Counted from the first letter of the stretch, positions 45,696 through 57,534 are shown. The stretch: 64,000 bases of DNA from Anisus vortex (GCA_949126835.1 OX421508.1:14090272-14154271); one strand, 5' to 3'. The notes: generated by a model from the letters alone, not told the origin. A program made the numbers and translations.

Positions 45696-48600
45696 GTAAG
45701 TTGGTTTTTAACTATTTTCTTAACCTAAATTTTGCTTCGACTATATGACATGTAATTGTAAGTAATTATGCTTATTAGATTAAAAAAAATATTTTTTTCT
45801 TGTTTATTTTTTTTTTTTTTTTGCTTTTGTGTCTGCCTTTGTTTTTGTTAGGCCTACAAATAGTTCTCTTATTCAGTATGAAAGAACATATTTAGATAAG
45901 TGCTCTTTCTACCCAATTAGCAATATGGGTTGCCTAAACTAGTCAGAAAAGCATTAACCCGAAATTATTTCAAACGTTAATGAAAAAGTAAAACTAGACT
46001 TCAATCAGGCAAAAGCTTAATGCACGATTGATCGACTATATAGTAGGAGCGCCTGTAATACAGTCAACAAGATACACAAGAAAATATATTTAAAAAAAAA
46101 ACAACCGAACAAACAAATATGGCAGAGAATTTTTTTTTCTTGTCATTAAAATTTTTACTGATATTTAAGTCTGAATAAAATGTGTAGTTTGGTAATAATT
46201 GGACAAATAAAGTAGGGCACGTGATTTTAAATACACATCTTCTCTTGGGCAAATGAACATTTCCTTCTTGGAGAAATACATTTCTATCAATACACATGTC
46301 CCTTTTGGAGAAATAAACATTCTTGCTCTTGTAGGTAAGCTTTCGCTAACCCTCTCTCCCCCCCCCCCTTCTCTCTCCTCGTCCTAACCCAAATCATAGA
46401 GTAAAGCAAAATTATTTTATTCATTTTGGTTACAAACAAAAGCCCAAAGCTTAAAGGCAAAACTACAGGAAATGATTCATGTTGAGGATGGCATATACAC
46501 ACACTCACACACGGGCATAACACACACTCACACACACACATACATTAACACACACACACACGCACACGACCACACATACACGGGCATAACATACACACGC
46601 TCACAAACACACACACCTGAGCAAATTAAATTGACTGTTTGAACTTTATCACCAGACTGATCTATCAAGAGATGAAATCGAAGGTAACTTTTACCCCATT
46701 TGCCCTGCGCTCCTTCTTCTATTCAAGCGTGGATAATCCAGGAAGGAGGAGGAGCCCACCCTGCTTGCATCCGCCCCTGTCTCTACGTCACCGTGTGCTG
46801 TGTTTTATAACCACCCGCATTCACCTTTGACCGCATTCACCTTTGACCGGTTTGTTATCCCTCTCAATTTCTCTTTTCTTTTCATTTATCCACTTATCAT
46901 TTATCCACTTATCCAAATGATATTTTTTTAAAGAACATACCTAACCAGTATAATTTCTTTTGTTTCCTTCATACAAAATGTGTCCATGTTTTACCTTTCC
47001 CCGAGAAACAATATTATTGAATTATGTTTTTACAATCCCCCTCCCCCAATCCTTTTTTTTTTCTTACTCTTTCTTACAATGATCCCCCAGTCTTAGCATT
47101 TTAGTGTCCCATTGCCTGAATATGATTTCATACCATAGATAGAACTATCTACAGTAGGGCCTGCCTGAATATGATTTCATATTATAGATAGAACTATCTA
47201 CAGTAGGGCCTGCCTGAATATGATTTCATACCATAGATAGAACTATCTACAGTAGGGCCGGCCTGAACATGATTTCATATTATAAATAGAACTATCTACA
47301 GTAGGGCCTGCTTGAATATGATTTCATATTATAGATAGAACTATCTACAGTAGGGCCTACTCTTTTAAGTTTAATATTTTGAAAGCAATGGCGAAGAATA
47401 AGAATAGGGTGGCGCCCAATTACTCCCTCAATTCTCTACCTTGTTCCTTAACTGAAATGTTTGCTTTTCTAAAACTACCCATCTTTCTTTTGGCACCCAT
47501 CGCCATTCTTGCTTTGTTTACTATTGTCTTAGCCAGTTAGAGCTTTCTTTTCATCCCTGTTTAGAATTATCTTCTTAATATCCATCACTTATCTATTCAA
47601 CGATTTATTTTTCCCGTTCCCTCTATCTGTTGCCTTTCCTATTACATTAATTAGTTCCCTTTAATGACATTCGGGCATGGAATGGGCTACATGAAAAAGT
47701 CATTTAAAAACTTAGGCCTAATTGTAATGCAAGTCTAGACTCAAATCACAGACGTGCGTAGTGAACAATCAAAGTGTGTATTCTATGAGGTCATGTAATA
47801 TAGTATAGTCCTAAGTGTGTATTCTAGCAGGTCATGTAATATAGTTTAGTCCTAAGTGTGTATTCTAGGAGGTCATGTAATATAGTAGGTCTATAGTCCT
47901 AAGTGTGTATTCTAGCAGGTCATGTAATATAGTTTAGTCCTAAGTGTGTATTCTAGCAGGTCATGTAATATAGTTTAGTCCTAAGTGTGTATTCTAGCAG
48001 GTCATGTAATATAGTTTAGTCCTAAGTGTGTATTCTAGGAGGTCATGTAATATAGTAGGTCTATAGTCCTAAGTGTGTATTCTAGCAGGTCATGTAATAT
48101 AGTTTAGTCCTAAGTGTGTATTCTAGCAGGTCATGTAATATAGTTTAGTCCTAAGTGTGTATTCTAGCAGGTCATGTAATATAGTTTAGTCCTAAGTGTG
48201 TATTCTAGGAGGTCATGTAATATAGTAGGTCTATAGTCCTAAGTGTGTATTCTAGCAGGTCATGTAATATAGTAGGTCTATAGTCCTAAGTGTGTATTCT
48301 AGCAGGTCATGTAATATAGTAGGTCTATAGTCCTAAGTGTGTATTCTAGCAGGTCATGTAATATAGTAGGTCTATAGTCCTAAGTGTGTATTCTAGCAGG
48401 TCATGTAATATAGTTTAGTCCTAAGATCCCTCTTTCCACCTGTCTCGGTAACAGATGTATGGAAGACATAGCAAGACTGTATTATTATTGAATTACAGTA
48501 GCTTATAAGCATATTGATCTATGTGCAGCTGCGTTATTTCATGCAATTGACTAGGCCTACTATTACTTTTCCTAGCATTAATCATAATGAAGCATTTTTT

Positions 48601-51600
48601 TTTTATGATGAAAGAAAAAACAATGTAAGCGCGTTTAATACAGAATTTCTTTGTTTATTTAAATCGCACTCGTTTTATATAGGCCTATTATTTGTTATGG
48701 AATATAACCTACATTTAATGGTTAACTGATGTGTCTGAAGATTCAATAACAGTAGGCCTAGTAGAAATAGAGCTTATACAGAGGGCACCTTGAATGATAT
48801 GAGATATAATTAATTGATTTCTATACAACTATTTCAACAAGAAAACAGGCGCTAAAATGTAGCTTACATGCATGACTGGGTAGGATTAGTTTGGGAAATA
48901 GGCCTAGCTTTTTATTTTCAACTCAAACATCAATACGTAGGCCTACAATATATTTGACTTGTTAATGGTAGGCTTTATCTGAAAGTGTAGGCCTAAACAG
49001 CCTCAAGCCAAATTTAAACCAAACATCTAACAATTTCACTACGAGAATGCTCCTAAATGCACTTGTACAGTACATTATTTAAACATAAAATTATTTAATA
49101 AAAATATTTGTAAAAATAAGAAGAATTCTTTATATGTAACAGTACGTTCGCCTACATTCTTTGGACATAGTTTTGTATAACAGGGGACATTAGTCAGTTT
49201 TCAGAAACGTTAAGTTTAATGTCAACATCAAAAGTGGCTTTTATTTAATAAGATCAAGAGATGTCGGCTAATGTAAACCTTTATTATATAGATCAGTGCA
49301 GGCAGGCCTTATCTTACGAGTATTATTGTATTATGCCCTCCACCCCCCCCCCCCCTATATATAATATAAACTAATAAGCGTATTCTTTATGAAGCCGAAA
49401 AAATCTGTTTTTTTTTTTAGTGATATTAATGTAACGAATATATTTGCAAAGTAGGGGATAGCCAACATGTATTAACATTCACTTCGACAAGAATAAGAAA
49501 CCAATCCCTAATGGAAGAATAGGGAGAAAAGCCTAGGGCCTATATGAATCTTTAGGTCTAGGCCTACTATTATTTTTATAGATTGATGTTGTTTTTTTGC
49601 TTGTTTTTTTTTTTCGCGTGACTTTGAAAGGCCCAGCACGTACCTAAGGGGATACGCGTAGGCCTATCACCGATTAGGAACCACTTAGAATATAGTTTGT
49701 TTGAGCAATTTTGAAATTTCGCATGATATTATTATTAATAAACAAACCATGTATCCCTATTTCCTACATAGACTATAATTATAGGCCTATTTATGTTAAC
49801 TTTTTTATGTCTCATAGATAAGTCATAGGTCATCATATTATGTAAAGCATAATTAAAATGATGTATGCTAAGGCCTGTAGCGTATTTATAAACATTTTAG
49901 AATACTGTCTAATCAAGTATTTCATCTAATGTATAGGATTAATACTTTACTAAAAACTTTTGTCAATATTTTAGAATTATTTTAAATATAAGTATAAGCT
50001 TTATGTTGCTCAAAATACAATTGCAATTGAATACTTTTATTAAGTATGACTATATTAGTCTACTCCATCTATAGCTATATTATTATTTCTATAATAATGA
50101 ATTGTTTATGCTATGTGATTACTGCATGCTGCCTGTTGGCCTAATATTTCACCGTGGCATGTGTCCTTATCACCACAGAGATCCGTGAGGTGTTTGAACT
50201 TTACGACTTTTGGGACGGTCGTGATGGGGAGGTAGACGCCTTCAAGACAGGGCACATGCTCTACTGCTTAGGTTTAAACCCCACACTTGAGACAGTTAAA
50301 AAGAATGGAGGAACGGATAAACTAGGTAAGTGCTATTTCCAACAAGTAAATGAATCGTTTATTCTTTCGCGCATGTTTTTATCAAAATGTAACATTAAAA
50401 TAAACAATAATATTATAATATACTTAAATATTTAGCAATAAGGCCCCATGAGTAGACGGCATTGTGCAGAAATGCTAAAGGGTGAAGAGGAAGCAATTCC
50501 ACGGGTGTTACAACATATACTCCAAGATATCTGGGACAAAGAGATAGCACCAGAGAGCTGGATAAAAGGCATAATTGTAAAACTCCCCAAAAAAAGGCGA
50601 CCTCGACAATTGGCGAGGAATCACACTACTGCCCCTTACTAGTAAGATCTACTGCCGAATCATCCTGCAACGAATTACTACCTCAGTAGACAAAATACCA
50701 CGCCAAGAGTAAGCCGCTTTTCGCAATGGGAGGTCATGCATCGACCACATATTCGTCCTGCGACAGATCCTAGAGCAGACACAAGAATGGAATAGCCCTC
50801 TATACACAGTTTTTATAAATTTCGAAAAGGCCTTTGACAGCCTACACAGAGACTCATTGTGGAAAATTCTACGACACTATGTCATCCCACAGAAACTGGT
50901 AAAGATCATGCAATCCCTTTACGAAAGCTTTGAATGCAGAGTGATTCACAACAATGAACTCTCAACCCCCTTTTATGTAAAGACGGGAGTGAAACAGGGA
51001 TGCTCCCTATCACCCACCCGTTTTGCTCTTGCAATAGACTGGCTCATTCAACATATCACACAGGGCAAGCGACAAGGCATTCAATAGACTCTCTCCTAAA
51101 TACTAGAAGACATTGACTACGCAGACATCAAGATATTCAAACAAAGACAAGCAGTCTGAATGAGATAGCAAGCACCATAGGACTCAGGGTAAACAGACAG
51201 AAAACAAACATAATGAGAAGCAAAAAGACTATCAACACCCCTGTCACAATAGACGAGGAAGAAATAGAGGATGTTAAGGAATTTACCTACCTAAGCAGTA
51301 AAATGACAAGAAATGGTGAATGTGTGGAAATCAACAGCAGAATCAGCAAGGCAAAACAGGCCTTTGCTCTGCTCAGACCCATATGGAGGACGTCGAGCTT
51401 TGGCACCCATACAAAAATAAGGATATTAATGAGCAATGTCCTCAGCGTCCTCCTGTATGGGTCGGAGTGCTGGAAAACCACAAATATTATAAAAAGGAAA
51501 CTAGAGGTGTTCCAGACACAAAGCCTTCGCTGCATCCCCAAGATCTTCTGGCCAAACACGACATCAAACGAGGACCTACGTGAGAAAACAGGAGTAGCTC

Positions 51601-54600
51601 CATTAACACAGAGCATCTCAGCAAGGAGATGGGGGTGGCTGATGGATGGGACACGTCTGCAGAATGTCAGCTGGCTACCTCCCCAGGAGAGCCCTGAGAT
51701 GGACCCCACAGGGAAAAAGGTCGAAAGGCAGACCAAAGGAAACATGGAGACGGACGGTGGAAAGGGACTTGAAGGCTAGAGGTCTGAACTTGGAAACAGC
51801 AACTCGAGCTGCAATAGAACGAGATAAATGGAAATCTTTGGCCTTCGCCCTAAGCGCCAGCCGGCACGGAGAGGACTGAGAGAGAGAGATACTTAAATAT
51901 TTAGAGAAATAAATTCATAATAAGGCTTAAGTATGTGGGCTTTATAGGCCTATTTATGCAAACTTATGGAGTTATGGATTCAATTTTTTATTTATTTTTC
52001 AAAGTACAAAACAAAAACGCCATTTACCCATCATAGGCTTTATATGCCTTAAACCCATCATTTCAAACATTACATTACAACAGTGCCGTTGCTAGGGATT
52101 TGGGGGCCAGGGGGCTTGACCTCTTTAGGGGCCCCTGCACTTTGACATTCGACATTAGGACATGAGAAAAAAAACAATTCGGACACTCCTTTGGGGGCTC
52201 CCCTCAAGTAGGGGTCCGGGGAGACTTTCGAATTTGGACCCCCCTCCCCTCCCTTAGCTACGCCGCTGTATTACAATAGAAGATTGCATTGTGGTATAAT
52301 ATTGTGGCCTATGTCTATATAGGAGAGAAGGCTTACAAGCTTGAAGAGTTCTTGCCCATTTACTCCGCTGTATTACAATAGAAGATTGCATTGTGGTATT
52401 ATATTGTGGCCTATGTCTATATAGGAGAGAAGGCTTACAAGCTTGAAGAGTTCTTGCCCATTTACTCCGCTGTTGCCAAGGAGAAGGACTCCGGAACCTT
52501 TGCTGACTTCAATGAAGCTTTCAAAACTTTCGACAGAGAGAGCCAGGGTTTTATCTCAGCCGCAGAAATGAGGCACGTGCTGACATGCTTAGGTAAGCCA
52601 CAGTTGAAATAACTTTTATAAAAATACTGTATATAAAAAGCAGAGCCCACACAAGCCTATGTAGCGCCCCAGGGCAAAAGTTTCAGCGACGCCCCCTTGC
52701 GTTCTGTAACTGCTTTGTTTAGTGCTATACTTAAACTATAAGCTTATTTGCCGCCCTCTTCCCCCATGTGAGGGCACTGATCAAAAGAAAGAAAAGGGAA
52801 AATGTGTTAAATTATGCCCAGTAGCGTGGTGGCTGTGTGTTTTGGGGTGGTCAGCGAATAGAGGTAGCCTATAGCGCAAAATCAGGGCTCAAATTTTAAT
52901 AGTGCAAGCATTTGGGGAAGTGGGGGTAGTAAAAATAATAGTAGCCTACACATTTGGGTTTGTGGACTATGGCAAGCTATTTCTGCTGCAGTAGCACAAT
53001 ATCACACTTCATTTTAATTATCGAAAATCTACTATTTTATTTAATAATTAATAGTTGAAAAGTAAATTTAGATTTATTAAATATTTCAAGTTTTTAAAAT
53101 TCTTGTTTTGAGTTTACATTTATGGCAAAATATAGACTACTTTCTTTAAATTGACGCTCGTTTTTGTAATAGACATGAAAATAGAGAAACTGCGAACGTT
53201 TTATTGAGTGGTGTTCACGCTGATATAATTTAATGTGTAAATCAAAGACCAATTTAATTTATAAAAGCTTAAAATAAAGTCGAATGCACTTAAAGAATGG
53301 GCTGATATTATTGCTTTTTGCATTCCAAGTTGATATGTCAAAGTCAATTAAAAGTAGAGCTATTGAAATGTTAAGGTGAAAAATTCTTGACCAGGATCTA
53401 GTTAGACTAAAGGGACATAATTACGTAATAGGAATAACAAACAGTGAAATTTTCTCTTGTAAAAAAAGTAGGCCTAACTGCTCAAATGAACAGTAGTGCT
53501 AATATACTGGTTATACATTATTGCTCCATTAGGCAATTGGAAATAATTATTGTATTTTTGTACATTTTCAAAATAATCTTCTTATTGTGCTCAGATCTAT
53601 CGATTTTGAAATGTAAAAATATTTTTTTTACCCAGAAACATTAAAAGAATTTTTTTTTTAAACTGAGAACTTTTGTTTTTTAGGTGAGAAACTGAAGGAT
53701 GAGGAAGTTGATGACATTTTCAAGGCCACAGACACCAGGGAGGATTTGGATGGAAACATTAAATATGAAGGTAAGAACTCAAATATCCCTTGCTCTTGGT
53801 CGATTTTGTTTTTTAAAAATTAACTGCTTTATAGGATATGATCTAAATATTAGAACTAAAGACTGTCTTTGACATATTAAAGGGTATAAAAGGTCAGTGT
53901 GACTGGCTTTTTAAATGTTGGCACAACAACAACAGAGTTTTTGTATAGTCTTGATTAAACCCAGTACAAACCCTGGTTAATGTCAGTACAATTGACTGCA
54001 GGAATAAGCATTTGACAGTGGTATATATAGACTGTAATGGCTGCATGGAAGGGCCTTGGTGAGTAACGCACCTTTTGGCAGTCCAAGGTGTGTGAAGGCA
54101 CCTCCTGGCAGTCCAAGGTGTGTGAAGGCACCTCCTGGCAGTCCAAGGTGTGTGAAGGCACCTCCTGGCAGTCCAAGGTGTGTGAAGGCACCTCTTGGCA
54201 GTCCAAGGTGTGTGAAGGCACCTCCTGGCAGTCCAAGGTGTGTGAAACTCAAGCCGAAGAAGCCACCCTCATAGAAAGGAGAAAAGAGCGAGCCAAGATA
54301 AAGGCGAGGGGCAGAGGAAGGGGAGACTGCGCCATCATCTCTTGAGGATGGAAGGATGCCATATATATAATAGCTGCTGGGGTATTGTGCTGGCCACACA
54401 ATCTCTTTTCAGGGGAGTGAAATTGGTATCTCCCCTGTCATATAGGACATTAGAAATATGCTAACACTATGGTTCTAGCCAATAGGCTTACATTTGTATA
54501 TTATTAGCACATAAGAATTTCTTTTCAAACAATTTCAAATGTATATTTGTCATTCTCTTTCAACAGACTTCATCCAGAAAGTTTTGAAAGGCCCGGAATA

Positions 54601-54601
54601 A
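45690..54601 (+). CDS. Myosin essential light chain, six exons
   Basis: Essential light chains wrap the first IQ motif of the myosin lever arm and, in molluscs, help form the regulatory Ca2+ site. Six exons join in phase to 471 nt, 156 residues plus stop, the usual length of molluscan essential light chains. Hallmarks visible: EIREVFELYDFWDGRDGEVD (residues 12-31), the unusual domain-I loop typical of molluscan chains; TDKLGEKAYKLEEFLPIY; FADFNEAFKTFDRESQGFIS; AEMRHVLTCLGEKLKDEEVD; and the C terminus FIQKVLKGPE. All exon borders are GT-AG. Intron 3 holds a LINE fossil and a hAT MITE, and its 3' end with part of exon 4 is tandemly duplicated. I am confident of the family; whether it serves striated, smooth or non-muscle myosin cannot be told. 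Confidence 0.93.
45925..46080 (+). mobile_element. 3' tail of the CR1/Jockey-like LINE family
   Basis: GTTGCCTAAACTAGTCAGAA, AAACTAGACTTCAATCAGG and GAGCGCCTGTAATACAG correspond word by word to the 3' part of the outer LINE at 28400-28550. It is a short, 5'-truncated copy in intron 1 of the light chain gene. Confidence 0.65.
46500..46615. repeat. CA-rich microsatellite
   Basis: ACACACTCACACAC-type sequence, interrupted by CGGGCATAACA twice, about 40 bp before exon 2. Confidence 0.9.
46656..46683 (+). CDS. Myosin essential light chain exon 2 (28 nt)
   Basis: This microexon lies between acceptor ATCACCAG and donor GTAACT. It encodes TDLSRDEIE and one base of the next codon, giving the expected N-terminal helix ahead of EIREVFEL. 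It was found by requiring phase 0 in and phase 1 out. Confidence 0.82.
47113..47358. repeat. 49-bp minisatellite, 5 copies
   Basis: The unit GCCTGAATATGATTTCATAT followed by TATAGATAGAACTATCTACAGTAGG recurs every 49 bp and contains the near-palindrome ATAGATAGAACTATCTA. It lies in light chain intron 2. Confidence 0.93.
47655..47768 (+). mobile_element. 3' fragment of the CR1/Jockey-like LINE family
   Basis: GACATTCGGGCATGGAATGG and ATGCAAGTCTAGACTCAAAT match the outer LINE at 28381-28480. The fragment runs directly into the next minisatellite. Confidence 0.68.
47769..48425. repeat. Mosaic 42/48-bp minisatellite, about 15 copies
   Basis: The core CTAAGTGTGTATTCTAGCAG followed by GTCATGTAATATAGT ends in either TTAGTC or AGGTCTATAGTC, giving two unit lengths. 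A block of several units has been duplicated as a set. The first unit is continuous with a LINE 3' tail. Confidence 0.93.
48426..50178. other. Light chain intron 2, rich in TAGGCCTA
   Basis: No exon or element was recognised. The palindrome TAGGCCTA or close variants occur at least ten times between 48550 and 49800. A C-run lies at 49341. Confidence 0.5.
50179..50325 (+). CDS. Myosin essential light chain exon 3
   Basis: The acceptor is ATCACCACAG and the donor is GTAAGT. It encodes EIREVFELYDFWDGRDGEVD and then AFKTGHMLYCLGLNPTLETV and KKNGGTDKL. This is EF-hand domain I with the molluscan-type Ca2+ loop. Confidence 0.95.
50448..51890 (+). mobile_element. Non-LTR retrotransposon fossil with RT domain (copy 3), in light chain intron 3
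   Basis: Read through frameshifts, it shows GEEEAIPRVLQHILQDIWDK, NFEKAFDSLHRDSLWKIL (RT motif A), FYVKTGVKQGCSLSPTRFAL (motif B), DYADIKIF (motif C, one Asp missing), NVLSVLLYGSECWKTT, then RRWGW, MGHVCRMSAGYLPRRALRWT and PQGKRSKGRPKETWRRTVER. The endonuclease domain is absent, so it is 5'-truncated. It carries several stops and at least three frameshifts. It lies in the sense orientation of the host gene. Confidence 0.92.
52081..52268. mobile_element. hAT MITE, 188 bp
   Basis: It begins CAGTGCCGTTGCTAGGG and ends CCCTTAGCTACGCCGCTG, imperfect inverse ends of hAT type. CATTACAA (52073-52080) and TATTACAA (52269-52276) form an 8-bp target duplication with one change. Its right end abuts the 102-bp duplication. 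Confidence 0.82.
52263..52473 (+). repeat. 102-bp tandem duplication copying the exon 4 splice acceptor
   Basis: 52263-52364 and 52365-52466 are nearly identical; I see one A/T difference. Each copy has the last 60 bases of intron 3, the TATATAG acceptor and the first 40-odd bases of exon 4. CCGCTGT occurs at all three boundaries (52263, 52365, 52467). The upstream copy would run into TAG shortly after ATTTACTCCGCTGTATTACAA. Confidence 0.95.
52425..52592 (+). CDS. Myosin essential light chain exon 4
   Basis: The acceptor is TCTATATAG and the donor is GTAAGC. It encodes GEKAYKLEEFLPIYSAVAKE then KDSGTFADFNEAFKTFDRES and QGFISAAEMRHVLTCL. Its first 49 nt and the preceding intron end are duplicated 102 bp upstream; only this copy stays in frame. 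Confidence 0.95.
52655..52790 (+). repeat. Dispersed repeat, copy 1 of 2
   Basis: CACAAGCCTATGTAGCGCCC, CAGGGCAAAAGTTTCAGCGA and ATGTGAGGGCACTG are shared in order with 61565-61755. Class unknown; C-rich ends suggest a MITE. Confidence 0.65.
53684..53770 (+). CDS. Myosin essential light chain exon 5
   Basis: The acceptor is TGTTTTTTAG and the donor is GTAAGA. It encodes GEKLKDEEVDDIFKATDTRE and DLDGNIKYE, the domain-IV EF-hand. Confidence 0.95.
54064..54247. repeat. 30-bp minisatellite, 6 copies, in light chain intron 5
   Basis: The unit GGCACCTCCTGGCAGTCCAA plus GGTGTGTGAA repeats exactly every 30 bp with one or two T/C changes. Open on four frames because 30 is ten codons; there is no evidence that it is coding. 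Confidence 0.95.
54567..54601 (+). CDS. Myosin essential light chain exon 6, C terminus
   Basis: The acceptor is CTTTCAACAG. It encodes FIQKVLKGPE and TAA. The 3' UTR extends to the poly(A) signal at 54941. Confidence 0.93.
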
Positions 54602-54940
54602 ACAAGTGATTTGATGTTTTACTCCCAACTTCCAACACCAACTATCAATGTCCATCTGCTAAACTTTAGTGAGATCTCTATTGAACAGAAAAAAAAAAGA
54701 AGAAAAGCAGCTTTTGAAAATTTATCAAGGAAATGGAAACATCTCAAAAAAGAGAGTGTGTGTTCGTTATCATCATGACATTTTGTTTTTCTATTTATTT
54801 TATTTAACCCCTGTCAAAATAGACCCTATTTATTTTTCAATTTATATTTAGGGGGCAAGGCTAATATATATTTAAAATTTTGAATGGAAAAATTGACCTT
54901 AATATTTTATTTGTGTGTGTGTGTGTCATGTCAACATGTA

Positions 54941-54946
54941 AATAAA
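54941..54946 (+). terminator. Poly(A) signal of the myosin light chain gene
   Basis: Canonical AATAAA, 340 nt after the stop codon and after a TG-rich tract. Confidence 0.65.
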
Positions 54947-54989
54947 TGGTTTTGTATGACTTGTTGTTTCTAGTGTATGTAATTTGCCA

Positions 54990-56091
54990 GTCTTCAGTAA
55001 TATAATGACTTCATTAGTGGAGGTAACAAGTTAGTGTCTTGTAAGGGAAAAACAATCTTGTTACATCATATCTTTAAAAGATCAAATACCCAATATTTCT
55101 TCACATAATGGTTATCATGAAATGTTGTTAAAAAACATTTTTCTGGATAATTTAATTGAAGAGATACTCTGCTAATCTACATGGTAACAGATAAAGGTAT
55201 ATTTAGATAATTTTTTTAATGTACAACTTTCAAATTTGCGGACATAACAAACCCAGGTCAATTATATTCATGCTGAGCTTTTGGGCTTCTCAATTAATTT
55301 TTCTGGAACGGAGGCAAAACATACAAAATAAATAAAAAAATGTTATTTAAAAATAAATCTGAGACTTAATGGACTTTAGGAAACTCAAAAGTTTGTGAAA
55401 AATTAAGATCATTTAAATAGTGCATCTCTCCATACTATCACATTGAACATGCTCTGTATGTGAGGAAGGTATAAAGACACAAGTTAAAGGGCTTAAAATT
55501 TTTCTTTAAAGACTTATTTGTCTCAGAAACCCTCAGTGTATGATGCACTGCAGATTTTAAGGAGCACTCTGAAAGTACTTCTTTTTGTGTCCAACCATTT
55601 GGTCTAGCATTCAAATAAAGTATGTGAACATACACATCACATTCTATTATTCAAGAAGCAATACAAACTCTTATTCACAGTCACATATATAGAAGAATAA
55701 TGAAAAACAAATAATTTATTAAAATCTGTATAAATTGTGTATTTCATACAAGGTGGGTGTACAAGGTATAATGAGTCATTAGGCAAACTAGAAAGTGATT
55801 AAAGGAAAAATTCAATTCAATTTTGGTCTATCATTGAACATTTTGTTTTATGTTCCCATTATTTTATCATTAGAAAAAAATCTTTGTATAAACTAAAACA
55901 GAGATGATATAAAAAAAAAAAAAAAAGTCTTATTCAAATTAAATTCTCCCCATCGATTTTGGGGGACAGAAAATATTTTCTGTTAAGTCGTGTACTAAAC
56001 AAATTCAAATTTAAACTAGACTTTAGATTAGCATTTCAAATTCAAAGCTAAATAGTGTAGTAATAGTATTACCATCAAAATTTTTACTATG
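54990..56091. other. Intergenic AT-rich sequence
   Basis: No exon or element was recognised. Confidence 0.5.
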
Positions 56092-56591
56092 CAAGGGTTC
56101 GTACAGAACAAATGCCTCAAAATTCCAGGAGTTTTCCAGGAGTGTTCCAGAAGTTTTTTAGGAGTAATTTTTTTGGAAAAGCCAAGCTGAGCTCTTTAAA
56201 AAAAACAGACACCTCGCTACACAGCTATTTTTTTGTTTTTTAGACATTACGGGGACTTATATAGCCTACATCCCAAGTTTGGATCGAAAAAAAAACAAGA
56301 TCTAGTAAAAAAAAAAAAAAACCATGGAGTGGCATCACTGGTGTCATCAACGTTTGCGGAAATAGAAAGCAGCAAAGAGGGTTAACACCAATAGGGCTTT
56401 CTGGAAAAGTGAAAGTACAATCTAAGAGCAGTGATTACGATTTTTTTTTAATTAATAATTAATCTCCCTCGAAAAATAAGGAGTTTTTAGTATTTTCCCA
56501 GGACTAAATGCAGTTTTTCCAGGAGTTTTAAGGTCCTGGAACACAACTTTTTGTTTTCCAGCAGTTTCAAGGAGTTTCCAGGAGAACCCTG
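56092..56591. mobile_element. 500-bp DNA-transposon-like repeat
   Basis: The left end CAAGGGTTCGTACAGAA and the inverted right end CAGGGTTCTCCTGGAAAC share a short terminal repeat. CTATG occurs directly outside both ends. The interior has repeated CCAGGAGTTTTCCAGGAG words near both ends, a pattern seen in a widespread hAT-like MITE family. Confidence 0.5.
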
Positions 56592-57530
56592 CTATGACAA
56601 AAATGTGATCAACAGATGCATACAACCAAAAAAAAAGTTCATGAGAGGCAAACTGAACAGATAATATCATTATTTTAAATGTCATACTTGATACATATGT
56701 TTATCTTATGTTCATAAACATTCGGTTAAAATACTTTTTAAGATAATAATGTTATAAGAGTTGGCAATATCTCTTATTTATTTAAAAACAAAATCAACAG
56801 AGTTGGCAATCCTGGTAAAAGGAGACTCCTCTTAATTGTAAAAAGGAAGCATGAATGATTATTAAGTAAATAAGATTATACCATAATACCAATATATTAT
56901 TAGTAAAGAAATGAAATTAAAAAACACAACATGTTCAACAATTATAACCACATTTGATCATGCAATTTAGATTCTACTGGGACAAAGGAAAGATACATTT
57001 TATATAAGTAAACAAGATGTATCAAATTACATTTGGATATTTACACATTTACAAACAAAACAATTTGTATTTACAATTTTGGTTTTCATTAAAAAACCTA
57101 TATATCTACACATTTTAAAACCCAGCACTGAAGATTTAATAAACAAATTATGAGCTGACATAATCATGAGTGGCCAAATATTTCCAGTCTATTTTAGAGC
57201 AGCACAAACCATTGGTAACTACAATGAACAATGTCTGTCCATACATATTAATAACTATGGCCTGTCTGTTACTCAATACATTCCAGAAATCAGGAAAAAT
57301 TCCATCTCTTTTTGATTTGGTTACAGCAAAATTTCAAGAATAGCTTCATAACTGATGGAAAACATGGGCTATAGGCTATAACAGTTCCTTTATACTTTAT
57401 ACAAACATATAAAAAAACATGTGGCACAGTAACTCTCCTCTGAGCATACATGCTGACATCACTCTTCTAAGTCCAATTAAACCTGTTCAGAGTTTTTCAC
57501 CTAGTTTTTCCATTTCTCTTTGACAGTTTT
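56592..57530. other. Intergenic AT-rich sequence
   Basis: No exon or element was recognised. Confidence 0.5.
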
Positions 57531-57534
57531 TCAT

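Noticed and set aside
51287..51745. 152-codon minus-strand frame
   Set aside because: Shadow of the reverse-transcriptase fossil on the plus strand.
53955..54399. Repeat protein frames in light chain intron 5
   Set aside because: The 30-bp array is open in four frames and sits between two well-supported exons of the light chain.
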